From assembly GCA_027924645.1 (NCBI GenBank), contig BSBN01000494.1:568001-632000 (forward strand): a stretch of DNA of 64,000 nt, written 5' to 3'. Below, in pieces: positions 11,131 to 23,040 of the stretch. How positions within the stretch are numbered: the first letter of the stretch is position 1; every line of letters starts with the position of its first letter. This stretch comes from Cunninghamia lanceolata (Eukaryota; Streptophyta; Pinopsida; Cupressales; Cupressaceae). The notes under the pieces are model-generated. The model was given only the letters and a program-made list of their open reading frames with translations. It was not told where the DNA came from and searched no databases. The position numbers and the translations under genes were made by a program.

Positions 11131-13850
11131 ATCCTATCTTTGAATGTTAGGGATATGACTGCCCCTAAAAAGAGGTGTTTAATAAAACCTCAATTAGTGT
11201 TGGTTAAACTGGATGTTTCTTCCTAGAAGAGACTAAATTACCTTCACATGATCTCTTGGAGCTGTTGTCCCATTCTTGAAAGGTGTGGAGAGGAATAGAA
11301 ATGGATGCAATGGGTGCCTCTGGAGGGTTAGCTTCTGCTCTCAATTGGTTGGCATGTGACTTCAAATCTGTCTAAGAAGATATTGGAGGCATTGGAATGA
11401 ATGCTTTGGACCAAACAGTCCTATTAGAAAGAAATGGACTTGGAAGATGAGATCTCCTCCTTTCTTGAGCTCTAGAATGGAAAGACCATTCTTCTGGCCG
11501 GTGGCTTCAATGCAATAACTGGGTCCATGGGCAAAAGGGGCAGATGCAGCAATGCCTCTAAGTTGGAAAAGGATTTTAAGGACTTCATAGCAGGTTATTC
11601 TCTTTAGACATTATCCCGAAATCTGAGCATTTTTCATGGAATAATTTGCTACCAGGTTTAGCATTTCTGTAATATAGCAAGTCACTTGGACAGATTTTTT
11701 GTCTCACTCGAATGGTTGACCAAGCAATGGATTTCCGAATCTCCAATTCTTCCCACTTCTGGTTCTGATCACTTCCTCATCTAACTAGATATTAAACTGG
11801 ACTCTTCACCCAAGTGTTGCCCATTCAAATTTGAAGACATGTGGCTCAGTCATCCTGATTTGTATGAGCAGATTGCCTCTTGGTGGTAGCCTTGTCCAAG
11901 AAGTACGGATACCAAATGTTCTCCTTTGCTAGAAAACTCAGATTTGTGAAAGAATGTCTTAAAATCCATGTATGGAGGAATATGGAGGGTGGGCTTATTC
12001 CTTACCAGCAGAAATTGATCCTTCAAGATTGGCTCAGTCAACTGAGGATTCCAAATTTGCATAGAGGTGAAATCTTGGTTTGGCTTGGCAATTCATTGAG
12101 CACATATAGGGTGAATTCAGAATAGATCATTCTCAGTGGGAGAGACTTTCCTCCACTTGTCAAGTGGACGGCATCGCTCATCTGGAATAAGGAGGTACCT
12201 CTCAAATGCAACATGTTTGTCAAGCTAGCAAGGGCCAATAAAATTTTAAACTTTTGATAACTTGTGTAAGTGTGGTCTTCACAGTTCATCTAGGTGTGCA
12301 TTCTGCCTTAGTGCATAAGAATCTGTAGATCACCTGCTGCTGTACTGTTCTTACTCACAAAATATTTGGCATGCTCCTCTGGGTAAAATGGAGATGTTTT
12401 GGGCTTTCCCATTCAGTCTCAGAGATCACCTGTGCAATTGGCTGATTGGCACTAAGAATTTAAAATTCTTATGAAAAACTTCCCTCTGCTTTTCTGTAAG
12501 GAATTTGTTTGGAGCACAACATGCATGTTTTCAGGAATGGCATTGTTTCTTGGGAGCATTGTTGGAAGAAGATACGTGCAGCGATACATCTTATATGTGA
12601 TCAGTTCTTGCTAAGGCGAAAGTTTCTTTTAACCATTTTGGAACGCAAGATCGTCAATAATTGGAATCTTCCCCTTCCTTCCTTTGCTGCTGATATGAGT
12701 GCAAAAAGAATTGTTCTGCTGCAGCATGGAAGCCTACTCAAGTGAGCTTTCTGAAATTAAACTTTGATGGGACCTCAAAAGATAATTTGGGTCTCTCTGG
12801 AGCAGGTGCAGTTTTATGCTCTTCCCTTGGCATGTTTTTTCAGGTCACCATTTTATTTAGGTTCTAAAAAAAAAACAACAAAGCTGAGCCTTTGGCATTG
12901 CTCGAAGGGCTCAAAATGGCAGTAGCATTAGGCTGCAAGTAGTTGGAGGTCAAAGTAGACTCCCAAGTGATGATCCAGGGGTGCCTCAAAAACCCCTTCA
13001 AAGACTGGAAACTTCATAACATCACGGATGAAATTCAGCTTAATACAAGAAACTTCGACAGTAGGTTTTTACTCATTGTTACTGAGAAAGAAATGGATCA
13101 CACATAGACTCGTGAATAAATGAATCACTCAATTTTTTCTTTTCTTTGAAAGTGAATGATGTGCCAGAGGAGGAACCTAGCTTCTTTGTTGAAAGAAGAC
13201 CATCCACCTTATGAATATCATCCTCAGCCCAACTTTCATTTGCCTTCTTTTTAGTGTTTCTGTCCCCCTCTTGTGTTCAGCGTGCTGTTTGTATAAACCT
13301 GGTTTAATGTTTGGCAACTGTATTGATTGAAATTGCATATGCCACCAAATCGGATAAAAACATGTCTACAATGTAATTGAACCCAGTACAACAGTTCCCT
13401 TGTCAGTCTATATGCTTCCAGTGCACATATGACAAATTTTGTGAAGACTGCACAGAATGCTTTTAAGTCAATGGTCTTCTGCAGAAACCTAACACATTTT
13501 TTACTAGACCATTGTTTGGTTTCTTTTGCCTTATTCATATTTTGCATAGAACTAACTCCTCATGAACACAAGGGATAATAATTTCTGGAATTGTGCTCCT
13601 GATGTATCCCACAGTGATTCAAATCTTTGCATATCTCTCATGCGACAAAGTTGCTCTCCTGTATGTTAGGTGACAGAGGAAAGAATGATCAGATCTTTGG
13701 GGACAATGATCAGTTTGGTAAGACTATTATCGGTGGAAGCTTATTTTTGTAAAGATGGTTTCTTAACCTGATCATCGTATCCAATTCTTCTTTGGGAGTG
13801 GGCCCCTATAGAACCCACATCTAGTGTATCAGAAAAAAAATAATAATACA
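11131..13850 (+). pseudogene. LINE ORF2 remnant without reverse transcriptase
   Basis: From 11131 an apurinic endonuclease domain can be followed in broken frames (SLNVRDM; then LLAGGFNAITGS with the GDFN-like core; then ASHLDRFFVS; then GSDHFLI, the conserved SDH end). The linker typical of this family follows (CPFKFEDMWLSHPDL, 11818-11865). About 400 bases later, with no recognisable reverse-transcriptase motif between, a zf-RVT domain appears (CLSA.ESVDHLLLYCSYSQNIWH, 12305-12372) and then a C-terminal RNase H (LKLNFDGTSKDNLGLSGAGA, 12750-12810; KAEPLALLEGLKMAVALGC, 12882-12938; VDSQVMIQGCL). The RT core is therefore deleted. The 3' end is an A-rich tail at about 13831-13850. Confidence 0.7.
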
Positions 13851-15921
13851 ATAATTCTATTTAAACTCTAGAGCCAGTGGCCAATGCAATTTGAGAAGAT
13901 TGTTTAATGGGTTTTCTAATGGAATCACATTTTCTGTTTCAAATGGTTAGAAACCCTTGGTTTCTCTATTGTACTGTAAACAACAATTAGTTGAAAGAAG
14001 TTGCAAAAACTGCAGTTGTTGAGGAAGAACATTTCAATTTTACTTTAAAATTTGTGCTATTCTGCATGAGAATTATCTTGTCAGGGTTTACACTTCTACT
14101 TTGGAAGTTTGTGTTTACTCCTATGATTTTCAACTAGTCTTAGTGAAGCCAAGTTGCAAATGGCTTCTAATTTAATAATTATATTAACCAATTTTAATCA
14201 GCAAAAAGGGTTGTTTTATCGCAGTTTGCTTATATTGAAGTCATGTGCATATTTGACTGTAAAAGTCGCTGTGTCTAGGTCAGTCAGTTGGAAGGTTCAG
14301 TTTCTCCTTGCACGAAACTGCATTATTGCTTGATAAATCTATAAATGGAATCTGCACATCATATAACCTCATTACTACTGTGATAGCTTCTTAGAAAGTC
14401 ACGGCACATAAAATTATTTAGAAACAAAGGTCACCGATGAGTTCATTATTGGCTAATGCCAATGTCACAAGAATGGCTGATCTTCCTCAAAAGGAAGTGC
14501 TCTTTGTCATTTTTGTTGTGTCTCCATCATTTCTAAAACATAACGACCAAGGTGCAGTTTGGTCAAAGTTCACTGTGGAAAAAGTCAATGTAAACATTCC
14601 TAAAATTCATATATTTGAGGATCAATATTTCTTATGTTTTTTTATTAATGGGTAAAAAAAGGGGTTTTGAAAGGTTCCCAAACTTTATATATATTCACAG
14701 TCCAGATAAAAGCATTAAAAATCCAAAACAAAAAAGAAACAAAGAGAGATTAGACCTTAACCAACATTGGCTCTCACACACAACAGTATAGAACAGTATA
14801 GAACAGCAGATTGCAACTAAAAAACAGCATAGAAATAGCAAAAATCCATAGTATGGAGAGCCCAAGATACTCATTGCTTTTATAGCCTCCCACTCCTCAG
14901 CCATGAAGTTAATGCAATTCTCTGTTAATTCTAATTTTGCATTCTTTTCCTCCTCCCTCCTACCTTTCTCCTATATTTTGAATTTTTTTTTGGCTAGTTT
15001 TGGCACCCATATAATTGTCCTTTTTTATCCTTGAACCCCTCCTTGAGCATGTTCATAATTTACCCCCTCAAAATCAACACCCTAAAAAGTAGCTGCTCTT
15101 ATTTTAGAGGAAAAGATTCTAATTTATGCAATAGCAATATTTTCTGGGTTTCATAGGACCCCTTGCTCCACAAAAATAGATCCTTCCGCTTTGGCAGCTC
15201 CATGGGACCCCTTCAAACCACATGAGCCTTTGGTGGGTGCCAACATATCAAAAAGTTTTTCTATTAAACATCTTCTCCTTGATCATCACATAGCTACGTA
15301 GATTTCAAAGAAAATAGAACAAAGAAAGAGCTGGAAATTACTGACTATATGGGTCCCAGCCAAGAATAGGAAACCAATAACAATCCAATCTGCTAAACAA
15401 GGATTCTGCCATCACAGCCTCATAATAAGAAATTAACTGCCAGTAAAGCACGCCATAAGGATAGGTGGGTCTTAGTCCGAAATATACACCAACAAGGCAT
15501 GTGAGCCCCACCAATGAACCGACAGGACAAAGAAGCTAGAAGCAAAAGCCCAAAAGGACAAGTTGATTTGCAAACCACACACCAAAAATCAGAATAAAAC
15601 CAGAATCCGAATGACCATGTTTTTAGGTGATGCAGGATTGCCAATGGACCCGAATACTCGTACATCAAATGCAGAGAATAGAATTAACAATCAGTTGAGT
15701 ACCTTATGAAAACAAGTTCTAGATAAATCAAGATCATCAGGGAACAAGGATAATGAAAGTGAAATCGATTGTTTGTGTAGCCTTTCTTTCAATGTTTAAA
15801 ATTACTATGCTTTTTCTGCGTAAGAGTCGCTTTATTAGCCTCGTTCAACACATATCTTTAGTTGGATGTGTTGCTTTCCTCATTCTCTACATGGTTTTCC
15901 TTCAAAATTATGTGGTCACTT
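13851..15921. other. Spacer downstream of the cis-prenyltransferase gene
   Basis: No recognisable coding domain on either strand. Frames at 14437-14655 (plus), 14695-14904 (minus) and 15420-15668 (minus) lack motifs. Part of 15.0-15.9 kb may be the 3' untranslated region or a distal exon of the minus-strand cis-prenyltransferase gene. Confidence 0.4.
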
Positions 15922-16761
15922 TCAATCTAAAGGAAAAGCCAAGTTTTTCATACCTGTATGCCTGTGCTTGAGATAAGGGTAAGCCCTCTGGTATCTCAAA
16001 ACCGCCATAAACAAATGCCTGAAGGAAAATTCCGGCCACAGAACGCCACAGGCGTGCAGATAACAAAAACCCAACTGCCATAGCAGAAAATTGCTCAGCC
16101 TCGTTTCACCAGAAGTTCGAATCAAAAGATCAGGCTCCGGACAGCCAACCGTGTACAAATGCCTCTCAATATCCTCTACTGAAACGCCCATTTCAAAACC
16201 CTGGCAGGCTCCTGCAACAGCTTGCGTCATTTCCTCTGTTGAGGTATATGCGACGCATACATTCAAAATTGCTCTGCTATTGGTCATGGTGCGTGCCATG
16301 ACTTTTTCGCCGGTTTGGTGGAGGCCAGGGGGCAGAAGATCCAGTTTTCCAAGCAGCCGAACCCTGATCCCAAACTGGTTTACTAGGCTTTCCTTGTCGA
16401 GGAGGGCGTGGAGCTTTTGTTGCATTAAATCCATAAGCGCCTCCACTTCCTCTGGCGAGCGCCTGAAATTCTCGATGCTGAAGGCGTAGATCGTCACATA
16501 TTTGACGCCCAAGTCGTAACAATGTTTGAGGGTTTGCATTAAGCTTTCTGCTCCGAATTCATGGCCACTTTTGTTCGCCATGCGCTGCTTCTGCGCGAAT
16601 CTGCGATTACCGTCCATTATTATTGCAATGTGAGTGGGAATAGGGCCGCCCATCATTATCCATAACATTATTCTCCGGATCCCACTCAACAGCCAAAGCC
16701 AAGATGACAACAACCAACTCCAAGGACGTCTTTTGCCTGCAATTTCCATTACTACATTCAC
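15922..16761 (-). CDS. cis-prenyltransferase (dehydrodolichyl diphosphate synthase type)
   Basis: This 279-residue single-exon ORF encodes a Z-type polyprenyl chain-elongating enzyme, which adds isopentenyl diphosphate units to farnesyl diphosphate to make dolichol precursors, normally at the endoplasmic reticulum. All family landmarks are visible: HIAIIMDGNRRFA at residues 44-56 (Asp50 is the Mg/diphosphate-binding residue), YAFSIENFRR at 92-101, the RVRLLGKLDLLP strand at 133-144, LNVCVAYTS at 166-174, RTSGETRLSNFLLWQ at 215-229 and LWPEF at 241-245. Residues 16-37 are strongly hydrophobic and could form a membrane or interaction helix. Start: first Met; Met5 is an alternative. The length fits the family. 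A good splice donor (CAG|GTATG) ends at 15954, so the last ten or so residues may be intron read-through, with a further exon at lower coordinates. It is the only intact host ORF in the window, has no stops, and sits between two LINEs. Confidence 0.9.
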   Translation of the reverse strand: MNVVMEIAGKRRPWSWLLSSWLWLLSGIRRIMLWIMMGGPIPTHIAIIMDGNRRFAQKQRMANKSGHEFGAESLMQTLKHCYDLGVKYVTIYAFSIENFRRSPEEVEALMDLMQQKLHALLDKESLVNQFGIRVRLLGKLDLLPPGLHQTGEKVMARTMTNSRAILNVCVAYTSTEEMTQAVAGACQGFEMGVSVEDIERHLYTVGCPEPDLLIRTSGETRLSNFLLWQLGFCYLHACGVLWPEFSFRHLFMAVLRYQRAYPYLKHRHTGMKNLAFPLD

Positions 16762-17321
16762 AAACTCTATATTTCTCCCAAAACTAGCAATTCACTCGAC
16801 CAGACATCGCTACCAAAATAAATTTGAATTGCCCTACCCCGTTTGTGAAACCCGGGTCAACTGAAAGAAGCGACATTTAGACTTTCAATGTGAACCAGAC
16901 AATAAGTACTGATTTTTACAACAAATTCCGGTTCAGTCGGAATATTTTAAGATGAAAAGAATGCAAGGAGATTGGAAAGCTCCTTTTTATGTGTTTCAAA
17001 ACAAATGCAAGGATGTAGAATAGAAAAAATTTAATGTTTATAACGTCACACGTAATCTATGGAATAGCAGACCATGTCTTTTAACTTTTTAAAATTGTTA
17101 GATCTTCTCTTATTAGCATGTTTTTTTTTGCAAATTCTATTGTAATCAATATTGTTTGTCTAAGTTATTGATTTTTGTACTTCTTAATTAATTGATTATT
17201 ATAATTTTTCATATTTACTCTAAATATTTATTTTTTAATGTAAACATACAAATTATTTAATTAAAAATATTTTTAAAATTATTTATCAATACTTTTATTG
17301 GCTAAAAAAAATCACATGAAT
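16762..17321. other. Upstream region of the cis-prenyltransferase gene
   Basis: This should hold the promoter and 5' untranslated region of the minus-strand gene. I cannot single out a convincing TATA box. 17040-17320 is very AT-rich. No other gene is seen. Confidence 0.4.
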
Positions 17322-19784
17322 TTATTCTAGTGAGGTCCTCTAATAGAGGAAGACTTGGGATGCGTAAAAAAAAAGATCTTTCAAAGGGACAGCCTAATAA
17401 CAAATTTGATATTTTAGAAACTTTTGAGGATCTTGATTTTACTTTGATTGAGAAGACTTTAGCTAATCAGGATTTGGTACTTCCTGATTCGTCTCAATTC
17501 CTACTACTTGAAGCCCAGAAACAATCTGATATGCAAGTATTGCCTGCTCATGATGAGGGGTCAAGTGGAAGTCATGGGGCCAATATGGCAGGGATTGGTT
17601 TGAATGCGGCGACTCTTGTTTTAACGGTTGCTACATTGGGGGAATCTATGAATTGTGTCATGCCAGAAGCCATTCCAAATATTGGAGTTAAATAAGGTGT
17701 TAAGGATGGTATTAAGAAGAAAACACCTACCTTGTTGGGACTACAACAAAAAGGTCTTAAAAAGATCGGTATGGATGAAGTCTCCAAAGAGGGAGAAAAT
17801 TTGATCAGGAGAAAGTGAAGATGATTGGGGAAACATTAGCAAAATCTAGGGTCATTCACACTTTACTATTCCTCAAAAATGATAGTTCTTTCATGGAATG
17901 CTCGAGGTTTGGGCAACACCCCTCGTCAAAAGGTTGTTCGAGACCTTATTCAAATTCATAAACCTAATGTGATTTTCCTTCAAGAAATGAAGCTTTATGT
18001 AGAGAAAATGTTTGCTACATCCTTATTCCTTTGGAAGGGTGGCCAATGTCAGTATGTTGGTGCACAGGGTCCTGTAGGGGGGTTAGCTTGCTTGTGGGAT
18101 CCTCATCGGCTTACACTTTCTTCTGGGTTAGTGAGTAAGCATTCTATATCTTTGGTGGGTACTTGTTTTGATTTAGGTAGTCCATTTTTATTATCCAATG
18201 TTTATGCACCTACAGATTTTCAAGGCAAGGTTCTCTTTTGGTCACATATTCAGTTTATTCATTCTTTGCTTGATTTTGTCCCTTGGATACTAACTAGGGA
18301 TTTTAATGCCATTCTTTCTCTTGAGGAAAAACTTGGGCGCTTGAGTAGGCTTGATCCTTCTTTAGCCTTATTCTGTGAAAATATGTCTTTTCTCAATCTT
18401 GTGGATGTTAAAACCAAGTGGTGGCCTTTTCACTTGGAATAATAGAAGTTGTGGTTCTACTTCCATTTGTGAGCATCTAGATGTAAGTTCTTAGTGTTAG
18501 AGGGTTGGATTGGGGATAATTGGATTACTTCTTCTGAAATTTTGCAATGGCATGGTTCGAATCATTGTCCCATCAAGTTTTCCTTTTCTCTTTTTTTGTT
18601 CCTAAAAAGCCTCCATTTAAGTTTCAATTAGTGTGGCTTCGTGATCAAGCAATGCATGAGAATATGGTAGTATGGTGGTTGGAGGGCAAGCCATCCCTTG
18701 GTATTGCAATGTATTCCCTTTTTAAAAGGCACCAATTTGCTAAATCCAAGCTCAAACAATGGAAGAAATTTGGTTTTGGTAATATTTTTTGGCAAAAGAA
18801 ATAGATGTAGGAAAAATTGAATGTTATTACTTTTCAGATCAAAGAACTTGGCATGACTAGGGAATGACTTCTGGAGGAGTCCTCGCTCTCTAAGGAGCTT
18901 CATGAATGGGAATTGTGGGAGGAGATTTTTTGGAAGCAAAAATCAAGAATTACTTGGTTGCAGGAGGGAGATCAAAATACCTTGTTTTTCCATGATTTAG
19001 TTAAGGAAAGGAGAAGTAGTAATCTTATTTCATCTATTATCTCGTCTAATGGAATGCAATTGTCTCCATCTCAAGATATTAACAAAGAATTTGTTTCTCA
19101 TTTTTCCTCTTTGTTTAAGGAAAGTAGTCCTACAGCTGGGGAGGAGGAAAGGGTTATTTTAGGATGCATCCCTTCTTTGGTTACTACTAAGATGAATGAT
19201 ATGCTAATGGAGCCTATAACTCTTGAGCAATTAGAAAAAGTTGTCTTCCAAATGAAGAGAGGTAAGGCTCCTAGTCTTGATGGATATCCTATTGAGTTCT
19301 TCAAAAAGTTTTGGGACATCATAAGGGATGACCTTTTGGAAGTTGTGAGAGAATCTCAAACAAATAAGTAGATGTTTAAAGCAATCAATTCAACTTTTCT
19401 AGCTTTGGTTCCTAAGAAAGTGGGGGCTACCTCTTTTGATTTATTTTGTCCTATTTCTCTCTACAATGTTTCTTACAAGATCATTACCAAATTAATTGCT
19501 GATCATCTAAAACAGATTTTAGATTCCTTGATATCGCCTGAGCAAGGGGCTTTGTGAAGGGACATCAAATTCTTGATGGGCTTGTTATTGCTTCAAAAAC
19601 CATTCATTCCATGGGGTGTTCTAAGGACAAACCATGTTTGTCAAGCTAGACATGTATAAGGCATATGATAGAGTTCGATGATCCTTCCTCAAGAATGTGT
19701 TATTTGCTTTTGGTTTTTATTTAGAGTGCATTACGTGGGTCATGAGTTGAGTGGCATCATCTTCATTCTTTGTCCTTACTAATG
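17322..19784 (+). pseudogene. LINE fragment: ORF1 tail, endonuclease, start of RT
   Basis: 17322-17820 is an ORF1 C-terminal tail (NNKFDILETFEDL). At 17879 the ORF2 endonuclease starts: VLSWNARGLGNTPRQKVVRD, NVIFLQEMK (usually QETK), LSNVYAPTD, and ILTRDFNAIL in place of GGDFN. A stop at about 18440 and several others follow. The linker helix region is at 18640-19370, and the RT palm begins at 19378 (LALVPKKVGATSFDLFCPIS, ISPEQGA, FVKGHQILDG). The RT breaks off at VLTN where a minus-strand LTR begins at 19785, after finger and palm parts but before the YADD box. The frames are closed by numerous stops. The truncation on the right is by the LTR element; the 5' truncation is typical of LINEs. 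Confidence 0.8.
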
Positions 19785-21688
19785 TGTAAATAACTCTACT
19801 AGTTCTAACTGAAATTTTTCTAAATTTTCGCTTCACTGTTCTAATTTTCTGATTTAGATTTCTTCCAAACTATTCAATATTTTCAATACCCACTTTCACA
19901 AATGAACTTAGAATGCCAAGAAGATGGAAAGGTTTGAATATCACACCAAACAAACATCAAATGATTAATGATAAACCTTACTCACATCAATGGAACATCA
20001 AATATGACATACCCGGTATCTCCAAACTTTATTATTGATTTCAAATGAGTTGATTACAATGGCAAAGTGTTGGATTGTTATATCAGTGTTGACTGATTTA
20101 TGGATCAGTCATCATACAATGTGAATTGGGGACAAATATGAGCATGAAACAATAGACCAATGATGTACAATGATGGCCAATCCAATGTAGAATGAAAGTA
20201 TGCTTGTAGATGACCTTCAAACCCCGTTGTACCTTCACAAATGACTGTTGTCCCAACTGATATGACTACTGTACCTGATTATGATTGCCCAGGTTTACAA
20301 AGTATGCCTCAAACATGCCAAAATAGAGCTCAAATGGCTAGCGATTGACCCTGTGGTTATAGCGATTAGGGTATATGAGTTTCCAAATGCTTCGAACCCT
20401 TGAAATATCTCAATTGATGATGTCCTTCAACTCTAAAATGAAATTACCAGCCTGTTGTTTACAAAAATCAGAATATGATATGATAGCAAAAAACACACTA
20501 TAAATGCCCTTTTATGCAAATCGACTACCTTGTGAGTCTTCAACAATGAACAAAGGCATCAATGAATGAAAATATCTTCAAATGCAAATCAAATGCCCTT
20601 CAACTCCTTGATGAAAACCTGAAAATGAACATCCACGATGAAATCCATATGATAACACCTCACAATGTGGATGGGATCATCACCATACCACCAAATATCA
20701 AGGGATCATCTCCTTGACAAACTGGAAAATGCAATTTCCAGCTAAAACACATGAATATCAAAAACTTACCAAGTGATCAATTGTTGCAAATTGAAGGCAA
20801 ACAAGCCTATCTATCCTCCTCTTGGCCTTGGCGTCCCAATTTGCCCAATTTTGCAAGAATTTGGAATCCACCAATGAGAATGTAATTATCAAATGACAAT
20901 TTTAAATGCTTTTTACCTCTTTGCTCACAATCATTTAAAATTGCAATATTTTGGTATTTCCTCAATATCTCCTTAGACGCCTTCATTTAAAAAAATAATA
21001 TTATTTTTTAAATGACTTCTCTCCCAATCGCTAATCATTTAAAATACTATTATGCATTTTTCCTCTTCTTCCTTAGGCGTCAATTTCTCCTTGGGCAAGC
21101 AAAAAACATTATTTATTATTTTTCTTTTTCGCTTGGTGAGCGCCGATTTCCCTGTATAATAAAATAATAAATTTTATTATTTTTAAATACCTCTTCTTCT
21201 TCTTGGCGTCAACTTCTTTGTTCTTGGTGCTTGATCCAATAAAAACCATATTTTATTATATTTGTTTTCTTCTCCTTGGACATTGGCTCATAATCCCATA
21301 AAATAATAAAAATATTATTCTATTTTAGCTCCTTTCCTCTAGGCATCCAAATAGGACCCAACTAATAAAAATAATAATATTTTATTATTTTTATTTTTCC
21401 CTCCAAAGTGGTGTTGGCACAAGCTCCAATATTTTATTTTATTTTATCTTTTTTCCCACTTGGCATCAATTCCCTTGAACAATCAATAAAATAATAAAAA
21501 TACAATTTAAATATTGCATTTTCTATTTGACCACATCCACCACATTTTGGCTAAATGAACAATATCTCCAAATAATACTTAGCCAAAGTCCCAATAAAAT
21601 TACCTGTTGAGACAACATCATAGATTTCCATCCTCTAAAACCAAGCTTAAACCAAAAATCATGTCTAACTCAAAATGGGGACATTACA
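19785..21688 (-). repeat. 3' LTR of the gag-protease element
   Basis: On the minus strand it begins TGTAATGTCCCCATTTTGAG at 21688 and ends ...TTTACA at 19785, giving TG...CA termini. 19785-20330 matches the partial 5' LTR. 20880-21540 is low-complexity AAATAATAAAA-type sequence with repeated 'ggcgtca/ttggc' phrases. Confidence 0.75.
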
Positions 21689-21703
21689 AGTCCTCCCACC
21701 CCA
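21689..21703 (-). promoter_or_regulatory. Polypurine tract
   Basis: The minus strand reads GGGGTGGGAGGACT directly before the LTR start at 21688, the expected position of the plus-strand primer. Confidence 0.7.
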
Positions 21704-21881
21704 AGATTGCTTGCCCCAAGCAATCGCAAATGTGAAATTAGAATCAATGAATACTAGGATCCCAAACCCATCTAGGCTCTCGATAGATACTCACACAAAC
21801 AACCTTAAATATGTTGATGTAGAAGATCCTAGGACCACTTCCACTGTCACACAATGAGGCAAACACATCCATACTCAATCT

Positions 21882-22985
21882 CTAATGACAAATCCATACC
21901 ATAAAGCAATCAATCAACTCAAAGATGAAGATACCAATGTCAAACAATGAGCCAACATAGCTGAAAATGCCTCTAACATGGAAGTGTAGCACAAACCAAG
22001 GATGGATGTCAAACACAAGTGCCGATGAAAATGTGTCCAACCCTAATACCTCACTATCATAAATCAGAACAATGATATGTGAACTGAAAACATCATCTAA
22101 AATGATGTAAAAAGTGCCATCCTTAATGCATGGAAATAGGAAATCATCATTAGACCAATCCACAACAAGAATATAGTGATCTCCATCATGGCAAACTATC
22201 CCAAACACCGTTGTATCAAAACTGAAATTAAACAATTCAATGCCCAACAATGAAGAATAACCATCAAACCATGGAGAATGAACCATCAAACCATCCACAT
22301 GCTCCAATAAGAGAGCATCATCAAAATGATGTTGTGTCACCTCAAGAGTAGGCTGATCCTTTCCAATGGAAATCAATGTATCATGCAAACCTGAATTATC
22401 TTCATCATCATTGTCACACACATGCATATCATCAATGGTTGATCCAAAATGAGTAAGCAAAGCTTATTGCCTCATTCCCTTGACCATTTCAAGGTGTTGT
22501 TTTGTTTGACCAGCAACTAACTTAGCTTTCTTTGCCCTTTCTAGCCAAATGCTACACCTTTCTTGTGTATTTTCCACATCTTCAGAGGTCTCATATACAA
22601 AATCAGATTGTGTAGTGCAATGTTTTTCAACAAAATCACTATATCCAACACCCCAATCTTGTGTATTATCATTAGTAGATCTCAAATGAACATCATCCAA
22701 AGATGTCAGCATGTCCACCTCATGAATATGCAAAGCCATAAGACGGATGTCCTCAAACAAATCAGGTGTAATGTCATGCCATTCCATAGAATTGTCATCC
22801 ATCTCAAAAATCAAATGCTTACCATCAAATGCATGTTCTATACAATTCTCTCCAAGTGCATCATATATGTCTTCATGAGACAATTCATGACCCATAGCTA
22901 TCATAGATTTGGTTGTTATTTGATGAGGCAAAGTGTACTTGAGAGCTTTCATAACAACTTGTTTCCCATCATGTTGAAAACTCAA
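21882..22985 (-). pseudogene. Unrecognised ORF ('region X') after protease
   Basis: I do not recognise this reading frame. From 22985 down to 21882 one frame stays open for about 367 codons except a single stop at about 22463, after the residues VKGMRQ. The product is acidic, rich in Asp, His and aromatic residues, with phrases such as AMGHELSHEDIYDALGEN, IRLMALHIHEVDML and HFDDALLLEHVDG. It lies where reverse transcriptase would follow protease in a Gypsy element and is translated in the same direction, but has no RT, RNase H or integrase motif. Gag-protease is in another frame. It could be captured host sequence or a family-specific accessory protein. Confidence 0.55.
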
Positions 22986-23040
22986 CTACATGACTTGTAG
23001 ATTTTGGATGACCCTTTGTAGTGAATGTAGCCATTGCATA

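Noticed and set aside
14437..15668. Three short ORFs (14437-14655, 14695-14904, 15420-15668)
   Set aside because: No recognisable motif or splice context; hydrophobic composition from AT-rich DNA.
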